64,000 bases of DNA from Alloascoidea africana (GCA_030581615.1 JAKTTT010000006.1:248001-312000), one strand, 5' to 3'. Counted from the stretch's first letter, positions 11,278 to 22,600 are shown. Notes: a model not told the origin generated them from the letters alone. Program-made: numbers and translations.

Positions 11278-13037
11278 TTAGACAACCAATGTGGGAATAA
11301 TATCATCGGCGTAGAGGGATTCGGAGGATAAGGACATGGCCATGGGCATAGACAATAAGTGTGAACCTGAACCTGAACCTGAACTGGAGCTGGAGCTGGA
11401 AGACTCCAAAGTTTCATGGAAGAGCATAAAGTCATCATGAAACTGGGAAAAGTTTTCCTGTTCTTCCTCAGTTTCGTTATTATCGAGAACCAGAAATTCT
11501 GATTTTGGATCTTCTTCATCTTTGATGATCATTCGGGTGAATAGACCATCACCGGTTTGAGAAGATGCTCTATCGCGAGATCCAGCATTACAAGATGAGT
11601 TTGAGTTTGAGTTTGAGCTTAAGCTTGGGTTTGCTAAAGTGTCAGAACAGGAGGTTCGTGCCGCCGCTGTGGAAGCGCACCCAGTTTCATCTTTGCTGAG
11701 GGGCAGGATTGACAAAGACTTGTAATCAAGGGAGCCGCCCAAGGAGGCGGACGCAAAGTCAAAGTCAAACATGTCGTTATCATCATCATCTTCTTCTTCT
11801 TCATCATGATGATGATGATGATTGTTTATGCTGGGATCATCCGAGCAAGAGTTTGAGAGTTTGAGAGAGTCTTTGGTGGTAACCAACGCTGCAGGGAGGT
11901 GTTCAAAATTGACCAAACGGGCATTATCGCTGCTGGATAATGCGTTGTGGAATCAAGACTCTTGCTCTTACTCTTACTCTTTGCCCTTGACCTTGACCTT
12001 GCTGCTGTTGTTTTCGTCCTTGGTTTTTGGTTTTGTTTTTGCCTTTGTCTTTGCGTTTTGGATGGGGTATCGGTATCCAATCTCGTGTTTAGCGAGTCCA
12101 TGACCAGGTCCGAAGACTTTGCGGCTGTGAGTAAAGGAGAGGAAATGGCCGAGGTGGCTGCTGTTGAGACTGTGGATGTGGACATGAGCAACGGAGAGCT
12201 CATGTTGCTTTTCGGGGACACTGCGATTGAGGATGGAGTAGTGGGATAGTAGTCATCGACTAAGGAGTGCTTTCTTCTGGATTTTTCAGCCAAAGGAGTT
12301 TCCGGAGCGGCTGATGAAGACGATGAAGCTCTCACCGCAGTCACGGCGGCAGCAGCAGCAGCGGCAGCGGCAGCGGCCACGGCGGCGGCCGTAGTAGTGC
12401 CATTTTGCGATTGCGAAACCACATTCTTCGTGGACAGGCTCGGGGGTTCCAATTTGGGGACTTTTATGCCTGTTGTTTTCTGGATGAGGGCGGTGAGTTG
12501 CTTGATTTGGTCCATCATGACATAGTGTTGATTCAACAAGTCCAGTTGTTGTCGTTTTGTATTTTTCAGTTGGTCATTCAAAGATTGATTTTCTTCTTTC
12601 AAGGCCACACATTTGTGCTCGAGTTCTTCGACATGTTTCCGCTTCTTTTCGCGCGAGGCGTGGGCAGCCTGTCTGTTGCGCATGATACGCTCGATCCGAC
12701 GCTGCTCTTTTTCATCTTTGGTTTTGGCACGCTTTCTCGGGGGCAGGGCGCCGGGGGGAAGCGGCAAGGTCACGACCTCTTTGCGCTTGTTGGAGCCGGA
12801 TCCCACGGTCACGGTTATCGAGGAAGCGTGTTGCTTGGGGGAGGCCGAGCTTGAGCTTGAGCTTGAGCTTGAGCTTGAGCTGAAGCCTGAGGCGAGAGGC
12901 TCTGGGGCGGCGGATTGCGATTTCGAGGGGGATTGCGGTTGCGATTGCGATTGCGATTGGAACTGCGACGGCGAGGGTGACGGCGACGGGGAAGGCGACG
13001 GGGACATCGACACAGACAGAGACGGCGACCTGGACAT
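11278..13037 (-). CDS. HAC1: Hac1/HacA-type bZIP factor of the unfolded protein response, split by an Ire1-type intron
   Basis: Hac1 activates chaperone and ER-expansion genes after Ire1 removes a non-spliceosomal intron from its mRNA. From the ATG at 13037, exon 1 (13037-11933) encodes Ser/Pro and Gln/Ser repeats, a poly-Ser run, the basic region (about 101-134, with NRQAAHASREKKR) and a leucine zipper (about 138-170). RAKTKDEKEQRRIERIMRN is diagnostic of Hac1 proteins. The unspliced frame ends 33 codons into other sequence. Removal of 41 nt (11932-11892) joins exon 1 in frame to exon 2 (11891-11278), which adds an acidic Asp/Glu- and Ser-rich tail ending EESLYADDIIPTLVV-like, giving 572 residues. 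GTG- or ATG-initiated in-frame extensions up to 13409 exist but encode GC-rich low-complexity sequence, so I prefer 13037. Confidence 0.9.
11888..11943 (-). promoter_or_regulatory. Ire1 cleavage stem-loops bounding the 41-nt HAC1 intron
   Basis: The 5' site lies in a perfect 8-bp stem (GCATTATC 11943-11936 / GATAATGC 11928-11921) closing a 7-nt loop CAG|CAGC (11935-11929), the canonical Ire1 loop cut after its third base. The 3' site is CTG|CAGC (11894-11888) with a weaker, interrupted stem. Cutting at 11933/11932 and 11892/11891 removes 41 nt, and only a length of 3n+2 joins the two frames. The sites agree with the conserved CNG|CNG consensus. Confidence 0.9.
12843..12882. repeat. GAGCTT hexanucleotide repeat inside HAC1
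   Basis: Six or so tandem GAGCTT-type hexamers lie in HAC1 exon 1 and encode part of the Ser run on the minus strand. Similar hexamer arrays occur in the next three genes. Confidence 0.85.
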
Positions 13038-14861
13038 GGCTAAGACGGGTGCGATTGCGAGAAGCTCTGGGAGAAGATGCTGGAGCAGGAGAGAAGGAGC
13101 GGGCGGTTTTGGATTTGGATCTGGTTTGGTATTTATATTCCACCAGCGGGCCCGGGTCGGCACCCGAGCCCGACCGGGTCCCCCTGGCGAGGCGTTGCCC
13201 GCACCCGCACCCGCACCCGCACCCGGTCGGCAGAAAGCCCCGTGTTGCGGCCCCGGCGGACGCACGCCGGCCCAAAAAGGAAACCGGGGCCCGCACAAGC
13301 ACCCGAAAGAGTCCTCGGGGATTGAGATGGAGATCAAGAACATGAACGGGAGCACAAGACGAGGGCGAACCGGACTGGACTGGACTGGCACCGGCACTGG
13401 CACTGGCACTGGCTATGGGAGCAGTGCACTGAAACGCGCCAGGAGAGTGAGGATGGCGGTCTTTTGAGTTACGGTTGGTGCCTGACTTTTAATTTCGCAA
13501 CTCTTTTCCTCTATCTATCGAAATGTGCGGACATGCTCTGGAGCAGCATAAGGATAAGGATTAGCATAGACAAGAACAGGATGTGAGCAGTGGCAGTCAG
13601 GCCGCACAGCGTCGCCATCGGAGTGCACGAGGATGGGGTCTGTGGCTTGTGGTTTGTGGGTTTCCATTGGATTGATATCACAATTACAATTGCAATTGCA
13701 ATTGCAATTGGAGTTGAATGGACGTGCGATGATGATGGGAGCAATCCCACTAGGACGATAACTATATCTACGGCTACTACTACGCCCACGCTAGGACGAG
13801 ATTGGAGAAGCGTGTCGCACAAGTCCAGGTCCTGACACTTTCCACTGGACTTGGACCCATGCTCGATGATGACAGACCCAGGCCAGCCGGAACTTTGCGT
13901 GCAAACCTTCCTCAAAGCGCTCCAGGATGTCGAGTCCTCCAGTCTCCGGCTCTGACTACCTATTGAATGCCAATCTGTGTTTTTCATTTTGATCATGATC
14001 TTGCTATTGATTTGGACTGGATCTCGCGGTACGTGCTGCGAAGACCAGACCAGACCAGAGCACACGCCAGATCTCGGCACAGAACAGCACAAACAGAACC
14101 GCTTGGAGCTGCTCGACGCAAGATCGGCTTTCGCCATCCTGGTCTGCTCCAGGTCCTTTGTCTGCCGGCCAGGAGCAGCTTGAACCAGGCGTTGGTGCTC
14201 CAGCTTGTGCCCGTGTTTGTGCTTCTGGAGCACACCAGAAATCGCACTCTGGTTTAAGTGTGCGCTCCAAACGTTCCAACTCGACTCGACTCGACTCGAC
14301 TCGATCGCACTTCTCCCGTCCGTGTTCCTACTCTTGTCCGTATGAACACTGCTGCTGCTGCTGCTGCTGCTACTACTGCTAGTGGGTGCTCGTGCTGGAC
14401 GACCGCGATCGCGTTTGCGCTGCTTGCAAAGCGCTATACCGAATGAACAGAACCCGTTTCCATGTCTGCTCTGTTACAAACAAGCAAAGATGGAGCGAGC
14501 GCCAGTCGTGTCGATGCCCATGGCCCGTGCTCAACAGCCATCAGCAGAAGGTGTCTATTTCCATTTATATACTTGAGTTTTAACTCTGGGCGTGCTAGCT
14601 GATTTTTGACTTTTTCAGCCGGCGCGTCCTCGAGCCGAAAAACAAAACACAAACACTAGCATTTGCTTCTTCTTCTTCTTCTTCTTTTCGTTTTGTTCTT
14701 TTGTTCTTTTTCTGCTGGTCTCGTCTGTCTTCAGCTCTGGATACTCCACTCATTTGTGTCCTCTCCACACTCGTTGCTTGTCCGTTCCTTCTAGTCTGTC
14801 AGTCACTCGTTCCATAACTATGCCTTGATCCCGGCCCAGAAACAATTTCCAACTCCAGCAG
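13038..14861. other. Divergent intergenic region between HAC1 and the Ser-rich gene; HAC1 leader
   Basis: The 1.8 kb serves as 5' flank for HAC1 (minus) and for the gene at 14862 (plus). It is GC-rich near 13140-13310. It contains AATTGC repeats near 13680-13710, a CGACT repeat near 14281-14303 and pyrimidine-rich tracts near 14660-14710. A 240-codon minus-strand open stretch (13511-14233) is low-complexity, overlaps plus-strand frames and starts without a good context, so I treat it as leader or spacer. An unusually long HAC1 5' leader is plausible. Confidence 0.55.
13198..13224 (-). promoter_or_regulatory. Potential G-quadruplex in the HAC1 5' leader
   Basis: On the HAC1 sense strand five GGG runs are separated by identical 3-nt TGC loops, a textbook quadruplex motif. 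It lies about 160 nt upstream of the preferred HAC1 start codon, so it would be in the mRNA if transcription begins upstream. Structure and effect are inferred. Confidence 0.6.
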
Positions 14862-17363
14862 ATGATTACAAGCCAGACTTCTCTTTCAAGTCTTCAATCT
14901 CTTCCTAATCCTCATTCTCATTCTCAACTACAATCCTCCAATTCACAATCCCCGGCTTCTCCAGCATCCTCACCCCGAACAAGCAATTCCAGCCCACTGT
15001 CCTTCTCTTCGTCCCGTTCCGGGCCTCTCCATTTAGACTACGCCTATTCCTCAACCCCACGCAATGTTCATAACGTTCAGCAAACCCCACGGTCCTCCAC
15101 CCTCGATTCAATTCCTCTCGACCTACAATCCAGCCCCATCAATCCCAACACTGCCAGTTCACTCCCCAACTCCAACTCAACTTCAAGCTCCAGATTATGC
15201 TTAAGCACAGGTTCCAACGCTAGCGCAAGTTTATCCGGGACACAAACCCTAGAACCCCAACCTTCGCAAGACTCCTCCAGCCTCAGCCTCGGGTCCAAAC
15301 CCAGCTTTATAAACGTTCCGAATCCAACATGGGATTCCCAATCCGACTCTTCAACCGCGTCGTTGAAAACCCAATCTGAAAACCCAACCCGAACCCGAAC
15401 CCCAACTATAAACTCGACGACGACGACGACGCGGCGGCGGCAGCGGACTCCATTAGAACCTGTAAACTCCACAAACAGAAATACCGAAACCGCTTCAAGC
15501 AGCACAGCCCCAGGCACAAGGAATACACCAAGAGGACTATGGCGGACGAAAAACTTTGAATTTTCCCGAACCGGACTCATAATTTCCCTAAAAGATGGTG
15601 AAAGTACTGGAAACCACACACCATTATCATCATCAAATGAACGGAAAAGAAAAAGGACAAATAGAGATAAATTCAAATTATCGTTGAAAAATTCAAGTGG
15701 TAGTTTGGAATCTGATTTGGGTTCTGTTCCTACCTCAATTTTCCAATCTGATAACAGTAGGAGGATTCCGATATTTTGCGATCATGAAAATTATGCTGAA
15801 CAATCGCAATCGCAATCGCTTTATAACAGCCATCCGAAAGCTGTACTGAGTCCACCGCCTACTCCTTACGACACCCAGCACGACGATGGACGAGATCGAG
15901 GACGGGAACGAGGTGCCCAGGCTTCATTCAGCACAGCTCGCTCACAATCCCGTTCCATCTCGCTCTTCTCCGTGGCCGCGAACCCCAGCCCCAGCAGACT
16001 GGTAGCCCCTACAGGTGCAAACAATGAAACCGGCGTGGATTCTTCGGGCCTTGTTCCAAGTGTCATGGCCAGTTCCAGTGGAATTGGCACAGGCACAGGC
16101 ACGGTCCAGGAGACTCCCGGCACAGAGCCGCCATCTGCAACCAGCACGACCTGGGGCAAGTTCACGGGCACTCCGAGAGTGAAACAGGGCTCGCGGATCG
16201 GCTTTGAGCCGTCTACTCCAAAGCAGCAACAGTTAGGAGCGAATCTGGATGAACGACCTACGCTGCTAAGCTTGGGACTCGTGGATTCTGTGCCTCCAGA
16301 GACAGCCATAGTGCATCCGACAAAGGACTCTGCTAGACCTTATACCTACCGACTTCGAGAAATCGCTGATCATCAACATGTCTATGTTCCAGTGTATCGA
16401 GCCAGTTGCGGGTTTGCAAACACAAATACTTCGCGGACTCTAAACACGAAAACGAAACAAAATGATAATGATAATGGTTATGGTTATGATGAGACTAAAT
16501 TTGGGGAAGAGTTGAGTAAAGTTTCCACCACGGATTTATTGTACGAGGTTAACATACATGAGAATCCACTGGATCTTGCGAAACACGCCAAACAGAATAG
16601 ATCGAGTCTTCTCCAGAGTCCTCCATTACTGGGCTCCAACAGAGACAGAGACAGAGACGATCGAAGACGTCGTCGTTATCGTGATCGTCATCGTCGTGTG
16701 ATTCCTCCCATACCAGCTCCATCTCCATCCCCATCTCCTTCTCCATCCCCATCTCCCTTACCTTCTCCAGATCACAAACTTCCGCATCAGAACGTAGATA
16801 TCGCACAAGTGCCAGATAGAGACTCCAAGGGTCTCGAACTTGGCGGGATTGTGCCTTTTAAACTTCTATGCTCAAGACCCAATTCACTTATCGCATCCAT
16901 CTCGATTCCCCAAACCCCAAAGCCGATCTCCAATTGCTCGACAATAACTCCAGAAAACACATTCACAAATACAATCGCTGCCACCGCGACTCCTGTCCCC
17001 GTCCCCGTCCCAGTTTCCGTCCCAGTTTCCGTCCCCATTCCTATGAAACAGGAGCCAATGGCATTGCCCACATCTCCATCTGAATCTTCCTATCAACAGC
17101 CATACTTCCCCAAAGACATTGAATCATCGGGTCCTTATATGCGTGGACCCACGAAATTTTGTCCACGAGGACTCTCCCTCACAATCATGTTAATCATGTT
17201 GTTGTGTCCGCCATTGCTGCTTCTTCTAAGTACAGGGGTTTTGGATACGAGTGTTGGAGTCGTGGATCGTGGACATAAGCGGATCGCGGCGGTTATTGCT
17301 GCTCTTGTCGCCATGGCATGTACCGTGGGACTGATATGTGGACTAGTACTAGGACTTCGATGA
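14862..17363 (+). CDS. Unknown Ser/Pro/Thr-rich protein with C-terminal membrane anchor
   Basis: The gene is uninterrupted and encodes 833 residues from an ATG. Most of it is predicted disorder: Ser/Asn/Gln-rich N-terminus, an RRRQRTPLEP basic stretch, an SPPPTP motif near 330, an Arg/Asp-rich patch (DRDRDDRRRRRYRDRHRR, about 620) followed by a Ser-Pro repeat, and Pro-Val repeats. Better-conserved-looking islands are GLWRTKNFEFSRTGLIISLKDG (about 225-245) and RPYTYRLREIADHQHVYVPVYR (about 495-515). The last 75 residues contain two hydrophobic spans (SLTIMLIMLLCPPLLLLL and IAAVIAALVAMACTVGLICGL), so the long polar part probably faces the cytosol or nucleoplasm. I do not recognise the family. 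Many Ser-Pro and Thr-Pro sites suggest phosphorylation control. Confidence 0.75.
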   Translation: MITSQTSLSSLQSLPNPHSHSQLQSSNSQSPASPASSPRTSNSSPLSFSSSRSGPLHLDYAYSSTPRNVHNVQQTPRSSTLDSIPLDLQSSPINPNTASSLPNSNSTSSSRLCLSTGSNASASLSGTQTLEPQPSQDSSSLSLGSKPSFINVPNPTWDSQSDSSTASLKTQSENPTRTRTPTINSTTTTTRRRQRTPLEPVNSTNRNTETASSSTAPGTRNTPRGLWRTKNFEFSRTGLIISLKDGESTGNHTPLSSSNERKRKRTNRDKFKLSLKNSSGSLESDLGSVPTSIFQSDNSRRIPIFCDHENYAEQSQSQSLYNSHPKAVLSPPPTPYDTQHDDGRDRGRERGAQASFSTARSQSRSISLFSVAANPSPSRLVAPTGANNETGVDSSGLVPSVMASSSGIGTGTGTVQETPGTEPPSATSTTWGKFTGTPRVKQGSRIGFEPSTPKQQQLGANLDERPTLLSLGLVDSVPPETAIVHPTKDSARPYTYRLREIADHQHVYVPVYRASCGFANTNTSRTLNTKTKQNDNDNGYGYDETKFGEELSKVSTTDLLYEVNIHENPLDLAKHAKQNRSSLLQSPPLLGSNRDRDRDDRRRRRYRDRHRRVIPPIPAPSPSPSPSPSPSPLPSPDHKLPHQNVDIAQVPDRDSKGLELGGIVPFKLLCSRPNSLIASISIPQTPKPISNCSTITPENTFTNTIAATATPVPVPVPVSVPVSVPIPMKQEPMALPTSPSESSYQQPYFPKDIESSGPYMRGPTKFCPRGLSLTIMLIMLLCPPLLLLLSTGVLDTSVGVVDRGHKRIAAVIAALVAMACTVGLICGLVLGLR

Positions 17364-17784
17364 CATTCTAATGTTTAATGTAATGTTAATAAAACTTTCT
17401 CCTAAAAAAAAGGTTTTTTTTATTGTAGTTTGCTGTATTTATTCTACCCAATCTTCTAGATGCATATATATAGACGAGATGAAAAAAAAAAAAAAAAATG
17501 AAATTGTGATTGCAATTGCGATTGCGATGAAAGGGGAGGAGATAAGCACCAATTCTCTTTTTGAAACATATATATAACTGTAAGTCCAGTCCAGGCCATA
17601 GAAAGAACCAAAATAAAGGTAAGGAAGAAAAATAAAAATAAAAAAAATAGTGAAGCAAAAATAATGAGTGTTTGTGTTTGATACAAAAAGACAACGCGAA
17701 ATAATGCCAAAAAAGAGTGAGCGATTAGTGAGGGAGGGCGCTCTAAACGATTGATTGATCATAAGCAAAACAAAAAAAAGGGAT
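17364..17784. other. Convergent intergenic region
   Basis: The 3' ends of the plus-strand Ser-rich gene and the minus-strand yapsin gene meet here. The sequence is very A/T-rich, with long A runs near 17405 and 17480 and TGCAAT-type repeats near 17510-17530. It is compatible with terminators for both genes; nothing else is seen. Confidence 0.6.
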
Positions 17785-19455
17785 CTAGAAATACAAACAT
17801 GAGCCGAAACTGAACAATGTGATGAAAATACACATGGTCAAACATAGCCAACTTGGTTCGAGAGTGCCTGCTGCATCTTTTTTGGATCCACCATCTGAGG
17901 AAGTCGAAGTTGGTGAAGAAGAAGATGATAATGACCCTGAAGAATCTCCTGAAAACCCTCCAAGTCCATTTGGATTGCCGTTGAGTACACCTCCAGATGA
18001 CTCGAGCCCCGTATAAGTTGCCGAGTAGTACTCTGCCTTTGTTGCACTGGGCACGGATCCCGCACTGCTGATGACCTCAATATCTTGATCTTTCGACTCC
18101 AGATTCGCATTTGCTAGGGAAATCTCGTAATTGTCCAGATCGTAAACAACATAGGCCCCCCGCAGAAACGAATCACCCAGTACAATGGACTCATCACTGG
18201 AGGTCAAAAACGCCACAGCACAGATGCCATCGTCTTCATCATCGCTCGACGAAGTGCTGCTCCCCGTGGTGTAACTAACCGTGATGAGAAAGTTGGATAG
18301 GGGAACAGACACAACGGCGCCTGTAAAGTTGAAGCTGATTTTTTGGTCCTTGGCATCCGCACAATCCATAATATAGGCACCGACCTGTCTCGAGTACGAT
18401 GCGCCCAGAGACTCGGCTATCGATTGCGCCAAGTTGTCAGGAACGTAGGTCAGGGTCGTGCCCGAGTCAAGCAAGGCGGGATACGGACCTTTGATCAACG
18501 AATTTTTCTTATCGTTTTGTCCTTGCAAAAAAGCATTGTTCAGGGTGATTTCCATCTTGATGGGCTTGGATGCACCTGAAGTGTTGATGATTTCAACCGT
18601 TGTCAAAGTACCCGAATATTTGTTATGGTCCACTGCACCAAACAGAATGGACCCCGATGAGCTATCCTCACCGTTCAGATACAAACTGTAAGCCTTTGTA
18701 TTTGTGATTCCAGCATCCACCAACGCCTGGGGCAAGTTTGCGTAAGTGTAAGTATCACGATTCCCCGAGTTGTATTGCTCCAGGTTTGTGGTCTCCAATT
18801 CACGAAATCCAATCCCCAGTACACCAATGGTCGAGTTTGTCTCGTTTGCAACTGCAAATGAAAAGTGTTCGAGATCTAGAGAGTCCCCGATTTGAAGCCG
18901 ATCCGTGCCCCAGTCGCCCTCTGCAAATGTGGAATCCGCATACTGGATTGAAAAATCCGTATTGTTGAGCTTGTAACTGCTCGAATCCTCAACTTCAAAA
19001 GTGCCGTATACCGTGCAATCGAGTTGCGACGTCTGGCAGTAACTGTTGTCATGGGACATGACCCACAAGTCGGAGGATCCGGTGTCGATCAACACCCCCA
19101 CGGGCTGCGCAGGCGTGCCCAGTGAGATGTTGGCGAGGTAAAAGTTGTCCTCGTTCGTGAGTGTGAAGAGCGAGGTACCCTTCACATCGTCGTCGTCGTC
19201 GTCGTCATCACGCTTGCGCCAGCCGTGGCGACGACCGAGTCCTAGAGCGTGTGTCTGGGCCCGGTCTGCCTTGGCAAAGTTGAGCTGGAAGCTGCCTTGC
19301 GTGGACGGGATATTCTTGGCTGACACTCTGTGATCGTTGCTGGTCAGTGTGAGTGTGAGTGCGAGAGCCAGTGCCAGGGCAAATGTGCGCTTGAACGTGG
19401 CAAACAACAGGTTTGTGCTTGTGCTTGTGCTTGTGCCCGGACCTGGGAACGGCAT
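17785..19455 (-). CDS. Yapsin-type GPI-anchored aspartyl protease
   Basis: Secreted pepsin-family endoprotease that in yeasts cleaves at basic residues and acts on wall and membrane proteins. From the ATG at 19455 the product is 556 residues. Residues about 10-45 form a long Ala/Leu/Thr signal segment. A propeptide ends at WRKR (about 81-82), followed by eight aspartates. The catalytic motifs are DTGSSD (Asp124) and DSGTT (Asp330), and the flap tyrosine is in IQYADSTFAEGDWG. The C-terminus has a Ser/Gly-rich stalk and a hydrophobic tail (LCLTMCIFITLFSFG) fitting a GPI signal. A 36-codon upstream extension begins at GTG and lacks an ATG, so I start at 19455. The acidic insertion STSSSDDEDDG (about 400) is yapsin-like. 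Which yapsin paralogue it matches is unclear. Confidence 0.9.
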   Translation of the reverse strand: MPFPGPGTSTSTSTNLLFATFKRTFALALALALTLTLTSNDHRVSAKNIPSTQGSFQLNFAKADRAQTHALGLGRRHGWRKRDDDDDDDDVKGTSLFTLTNEDNFYLANISLGTPAQPVGVLIDTGSSDLWVMSHDNSYCQTSQLDCTVYGTFEVEDSSSYKLNNTDFSIQYADSTFAEGDWGTDRLQIGDSLDLEHFSFAVANETNSTIGVLGIGFRELETTNLEQYNSGNRDTYTYANLPQALVDAGITNTKAYSLYLNGEDSSSGSILFGAVDHNKYSGTLTTVEIINTSGASKPIKMEITLNNAFLQGQNDKKNSLIKGPYPALLDSGTTLTYVPDNLAQSIAESLGASYSRQVGAYIMDCADAKDQKISFNFTGAVVSVPLSNFLITVSYTTGSSTSSSDDEDDGICAVAFLTSSDESIVLGDSFLRGAYVVYDLDNYEISLANANLESKDQDIEVISSAGSVPSATKAEYYSATYTGLESSGGVLNGNPNGLGGFSGDSSGSLSSSSSPTSTSSDGGSKKDAAGTLEPSWLCLTMCIFITLFSFGSCLYF

Positions 19456-19680
19456 TGCGATAAAGATGGGATATTTGGAATCACACGGGAGAAGTGGTTG
19501 TGAAAAGTGGAAGTACAGGCAAAGTGGAAGAAGAGAAGGAGAAACGAGGCTGATGATGCCCACACAGCCTCCAACTCCAACTCCAGAATCAAACTTCCAA
19601 CTTGCAACATCTGAGTAAGAATAAAAATAAGAATAAGAATAAGAATAGAAGTAACACCTCTAGCTAATCTACACCTCACC

Positions 19681-22600
19681 TCAGAACCCGAAGATCCGGT
19701 AGCCTCCGTAGCCCGAAATGATCTCCTCCAGCTCGTTCGTGTAGGCCCCGTCGCCAAACACGTCGCTCACGTCCATGTTCATGCTGGTGTTGAGGTAGCT
19801 GAACCCGCCCTCGTTGAACACAAACCGCCCGCTCCCGGCCCCGGGCTCCAGCTCCAGCTCGGGCTCCAGCTCGGGCTCCAGCTCCATCGCCACGTCCTCC
19901 TGCTGGGCCTCGTCGCCGGGCAGCTTGTCGCTGGGCAGCTTGTCGCTGGGCAGCTTGTCGCCGCTCAGCTGGGCGCCCTTGAGCACGCCCTGGTTCTGGA
20001 GCTCCTGCCACAGTCGCAGCGACTCCTCCACGCAGTTCGAGTCCGGCAGCTCCGTGAACTGGTTCGTATTGAGGAAAGATCGCCCGGTAGCGACTCCCGC
20101 CGTGGCAACGATGCCCATCGCCGCCATGTCCAGCCCCTGGCCAGGTCCAGGTGCTGGTCCAGGCACTGTGCCCGGGCTCACCGAGCTCGAGAACGAAAAC
20201 GACCTCGTTCCAGAGTGCGACGAATTCGGCGGCGAGATCGATTCGCACGGAATCTGTCGGTTCGCCGCCGTCTGGCCAAAGTCGACAAAGCTGCCGTGGC
20301 CATAACCGTCCGAGTCCTGCTGCTTAGGCGGCCGCGTGCTGGCAAACCCGTAGTAATATGTCTCGTCCAGCCCGGACGCGCTTTCCACGCCCATCTGGGT
20401 CCTTCTGGGCGTAAACGCCGGCTGTTGCTGATGCTGGTGCTGGTGCTGGTGCTGGTGCTGTCTAGGCGTGGCCTTGGGCGTGGGCATCGCTTCGTCCAGC
20501 TCCAGCTCCAGCTCCAGCTCCAGCTCCGTGGCTTCATTTTCGTATATTTTGCTCTTTCCTTTATTCCCGGATGACGATATAGTAGAATCATCCCGGTTTG
20601 TCTCGTTCTTCTCTTCCATATCCTGAACCTGCAACTCAACCTTACAATTCCTGAGATATGTTTCTGTGGTCTTGGGTCCTCCGAAAAAATTGAAAACGTT
20701 CGGTTCCAGTTTAAGTGTCGCTTTGCCTTCTTCATTGTCATTATCGTTATCATTTTCGTCCTCCTCTTCATCCTCTTCAACTGCTTCCTCTTCTTCTTCC
20801 TCCTCCTCCTCCTCATCTTTATTGTCTATTGTAACGCTTTCTTCACTGCTGTTCAAATCCACGTCCATACTCTTCTTCTCATCATGTTGTAATGATCTTG
20901 TTTCCTGATCCGGTTCCTCTTCAAGCATCAATCCATCCCCTTTAATCTTGTGTGCCTCTTCTCCAACACTCTCTTTATCCAGTTTTGAACCACTTTTCGA
21001 CCGACCCTTGGACCTACGCATACCCTTACTCTTTTGTCTCCTGTGACTATTCACTCGACTCTTGAAAAGCTTTCTTAACCTTCGCATAACCTCTTTACCC
21101 TGTTTCAACAGGGGGAATTTCACCCTGTAAACCTCATCACTTAGAATTTCCAAATCTTCAACAAACATGTCCGTATCATTGATAAAATAATCAATATCCT
21201 GTTTAGAAAGTCCCTTTTCCAACAATATAAACATGGATAATATAACACTGCAAAGATACCCTTGGTGAACCTGCGCCATGAAAAAGGGTACTTTACGAAT
21301 TGAATAAACCTTGCGTAATTCACTATAAACAGATAACATTGATCTTGCACTTGTTAAACAAACTTCCCAAGCCATGGGTACATGGAGTTGAAGATACGCT
21401 TGATAAACTCGGAATCGATGGATACAGATACAGGATTGAATAATGTGATGTGAAAATGCAATCTTGGCTTTAAATTCTTCAATCTCTTTTGCATTTTTCT
21501 TAGGATGCGTGTATCCATCCAGATTCGGCAACTTGCCATTCTTGTCCATGCGAAGATACCATGGCCGTTGACTAACGTACTGACACAATTGTTTATCCAC
21601 CTCCACCAACCCTTTAAAGATGTTTGTTTTGGAATCCCCCTTCTTGGTATGCACATCTTTGTCTTTACTATTTTTGTCGGTCTCGGATCTATTCTCATAT
21701 CCATCCACAACAAGAACCTCCTCATCGTTACTTCCTAAAGATGGCAAGTCCTGTGTAAGTTCAAATATCCCATTCATCAATTGCAACATTCTGGCACGAA
21801 TCACATTGAAAGTATTGTCGGTTGGCACGTCCAAGGGCTTTGGTTCCACATTCGAGGTTGCGGAAATGTCAACGTCGTCCAGATTCATGGGCAATGGTAC
21901 TTTGGATAGGTAAGATCGGATCATGGGTGGTCTACCTGAAGACAGAGCTCGAAATCTGTTTCCAAAAGAACGCATTAGTTTACCAAAAAGTAATTAAGTT
22001 AATTAATTGTTTTGAAAAATTTCCAAACTTACGTATCACAACCACAAATATCCCACCAAACACGTCTTTTCATCTCTTTTTCCAACTGGTTATCCGATTT
22101 TGTGTCCACATTTAATCCCAAAGCCATTGCATGACTGATTGCTTTTGCAAGTAAAGAGTGAAGAATGTTTGCACGTTTCGTAACCGCTAGGTAAAACTGG
22201 AGTAATGAAAATGTTTGTAATTGAACCAACTTGGGATTTTCATCATAGTTGGCAATTTTCAAAGCCTGTTGTGAGGCCTCAAAATAAATCTCACATTGTC
22301 GTTCAATATCTTCAGAAGAATACTTTTCAGGTGGGAATAGAACTTGACCAATTGGTTTGGGTAAATGGAGAACTCCCACTGACAAAATCATAAATAGAAG
22401 CGAAATCCAATGTAGGTCAACCTGTTCAATACTTGTTATCGATCGAAACTCTTTAAATTCTCTACGAAACGTTGGATGGTGTAACGTATGAAAGATGTAA
22501 TCCACATCAGTCAAGTAAATCTCCACAATCTGGCTTGCCATTTGAGGTGCGGGGACCAAATTGTAAAAATACTGTTTCCACTCGGTATCTGTTTTGGTGA

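Noticed and set aside
12613-13467. 284-codon plus-strand frame with Glu-Leu and Asp-Gly repeats
   Set aside because: Antisense shadow of the HAC1 bZIP exon and its repeats; no domain.
13511-14233. 240-codon minus-strand frame upstream of HAC1
   Set aside because: Low-complexity composition, overlapping frames on both strands and no domain; more likely HAC1 leader or spacer.
15077-15676. 199-codon minus-strand frame
   Set aside because: Antisense of the Ser-rich gene at 14862; repeat-driven openness.
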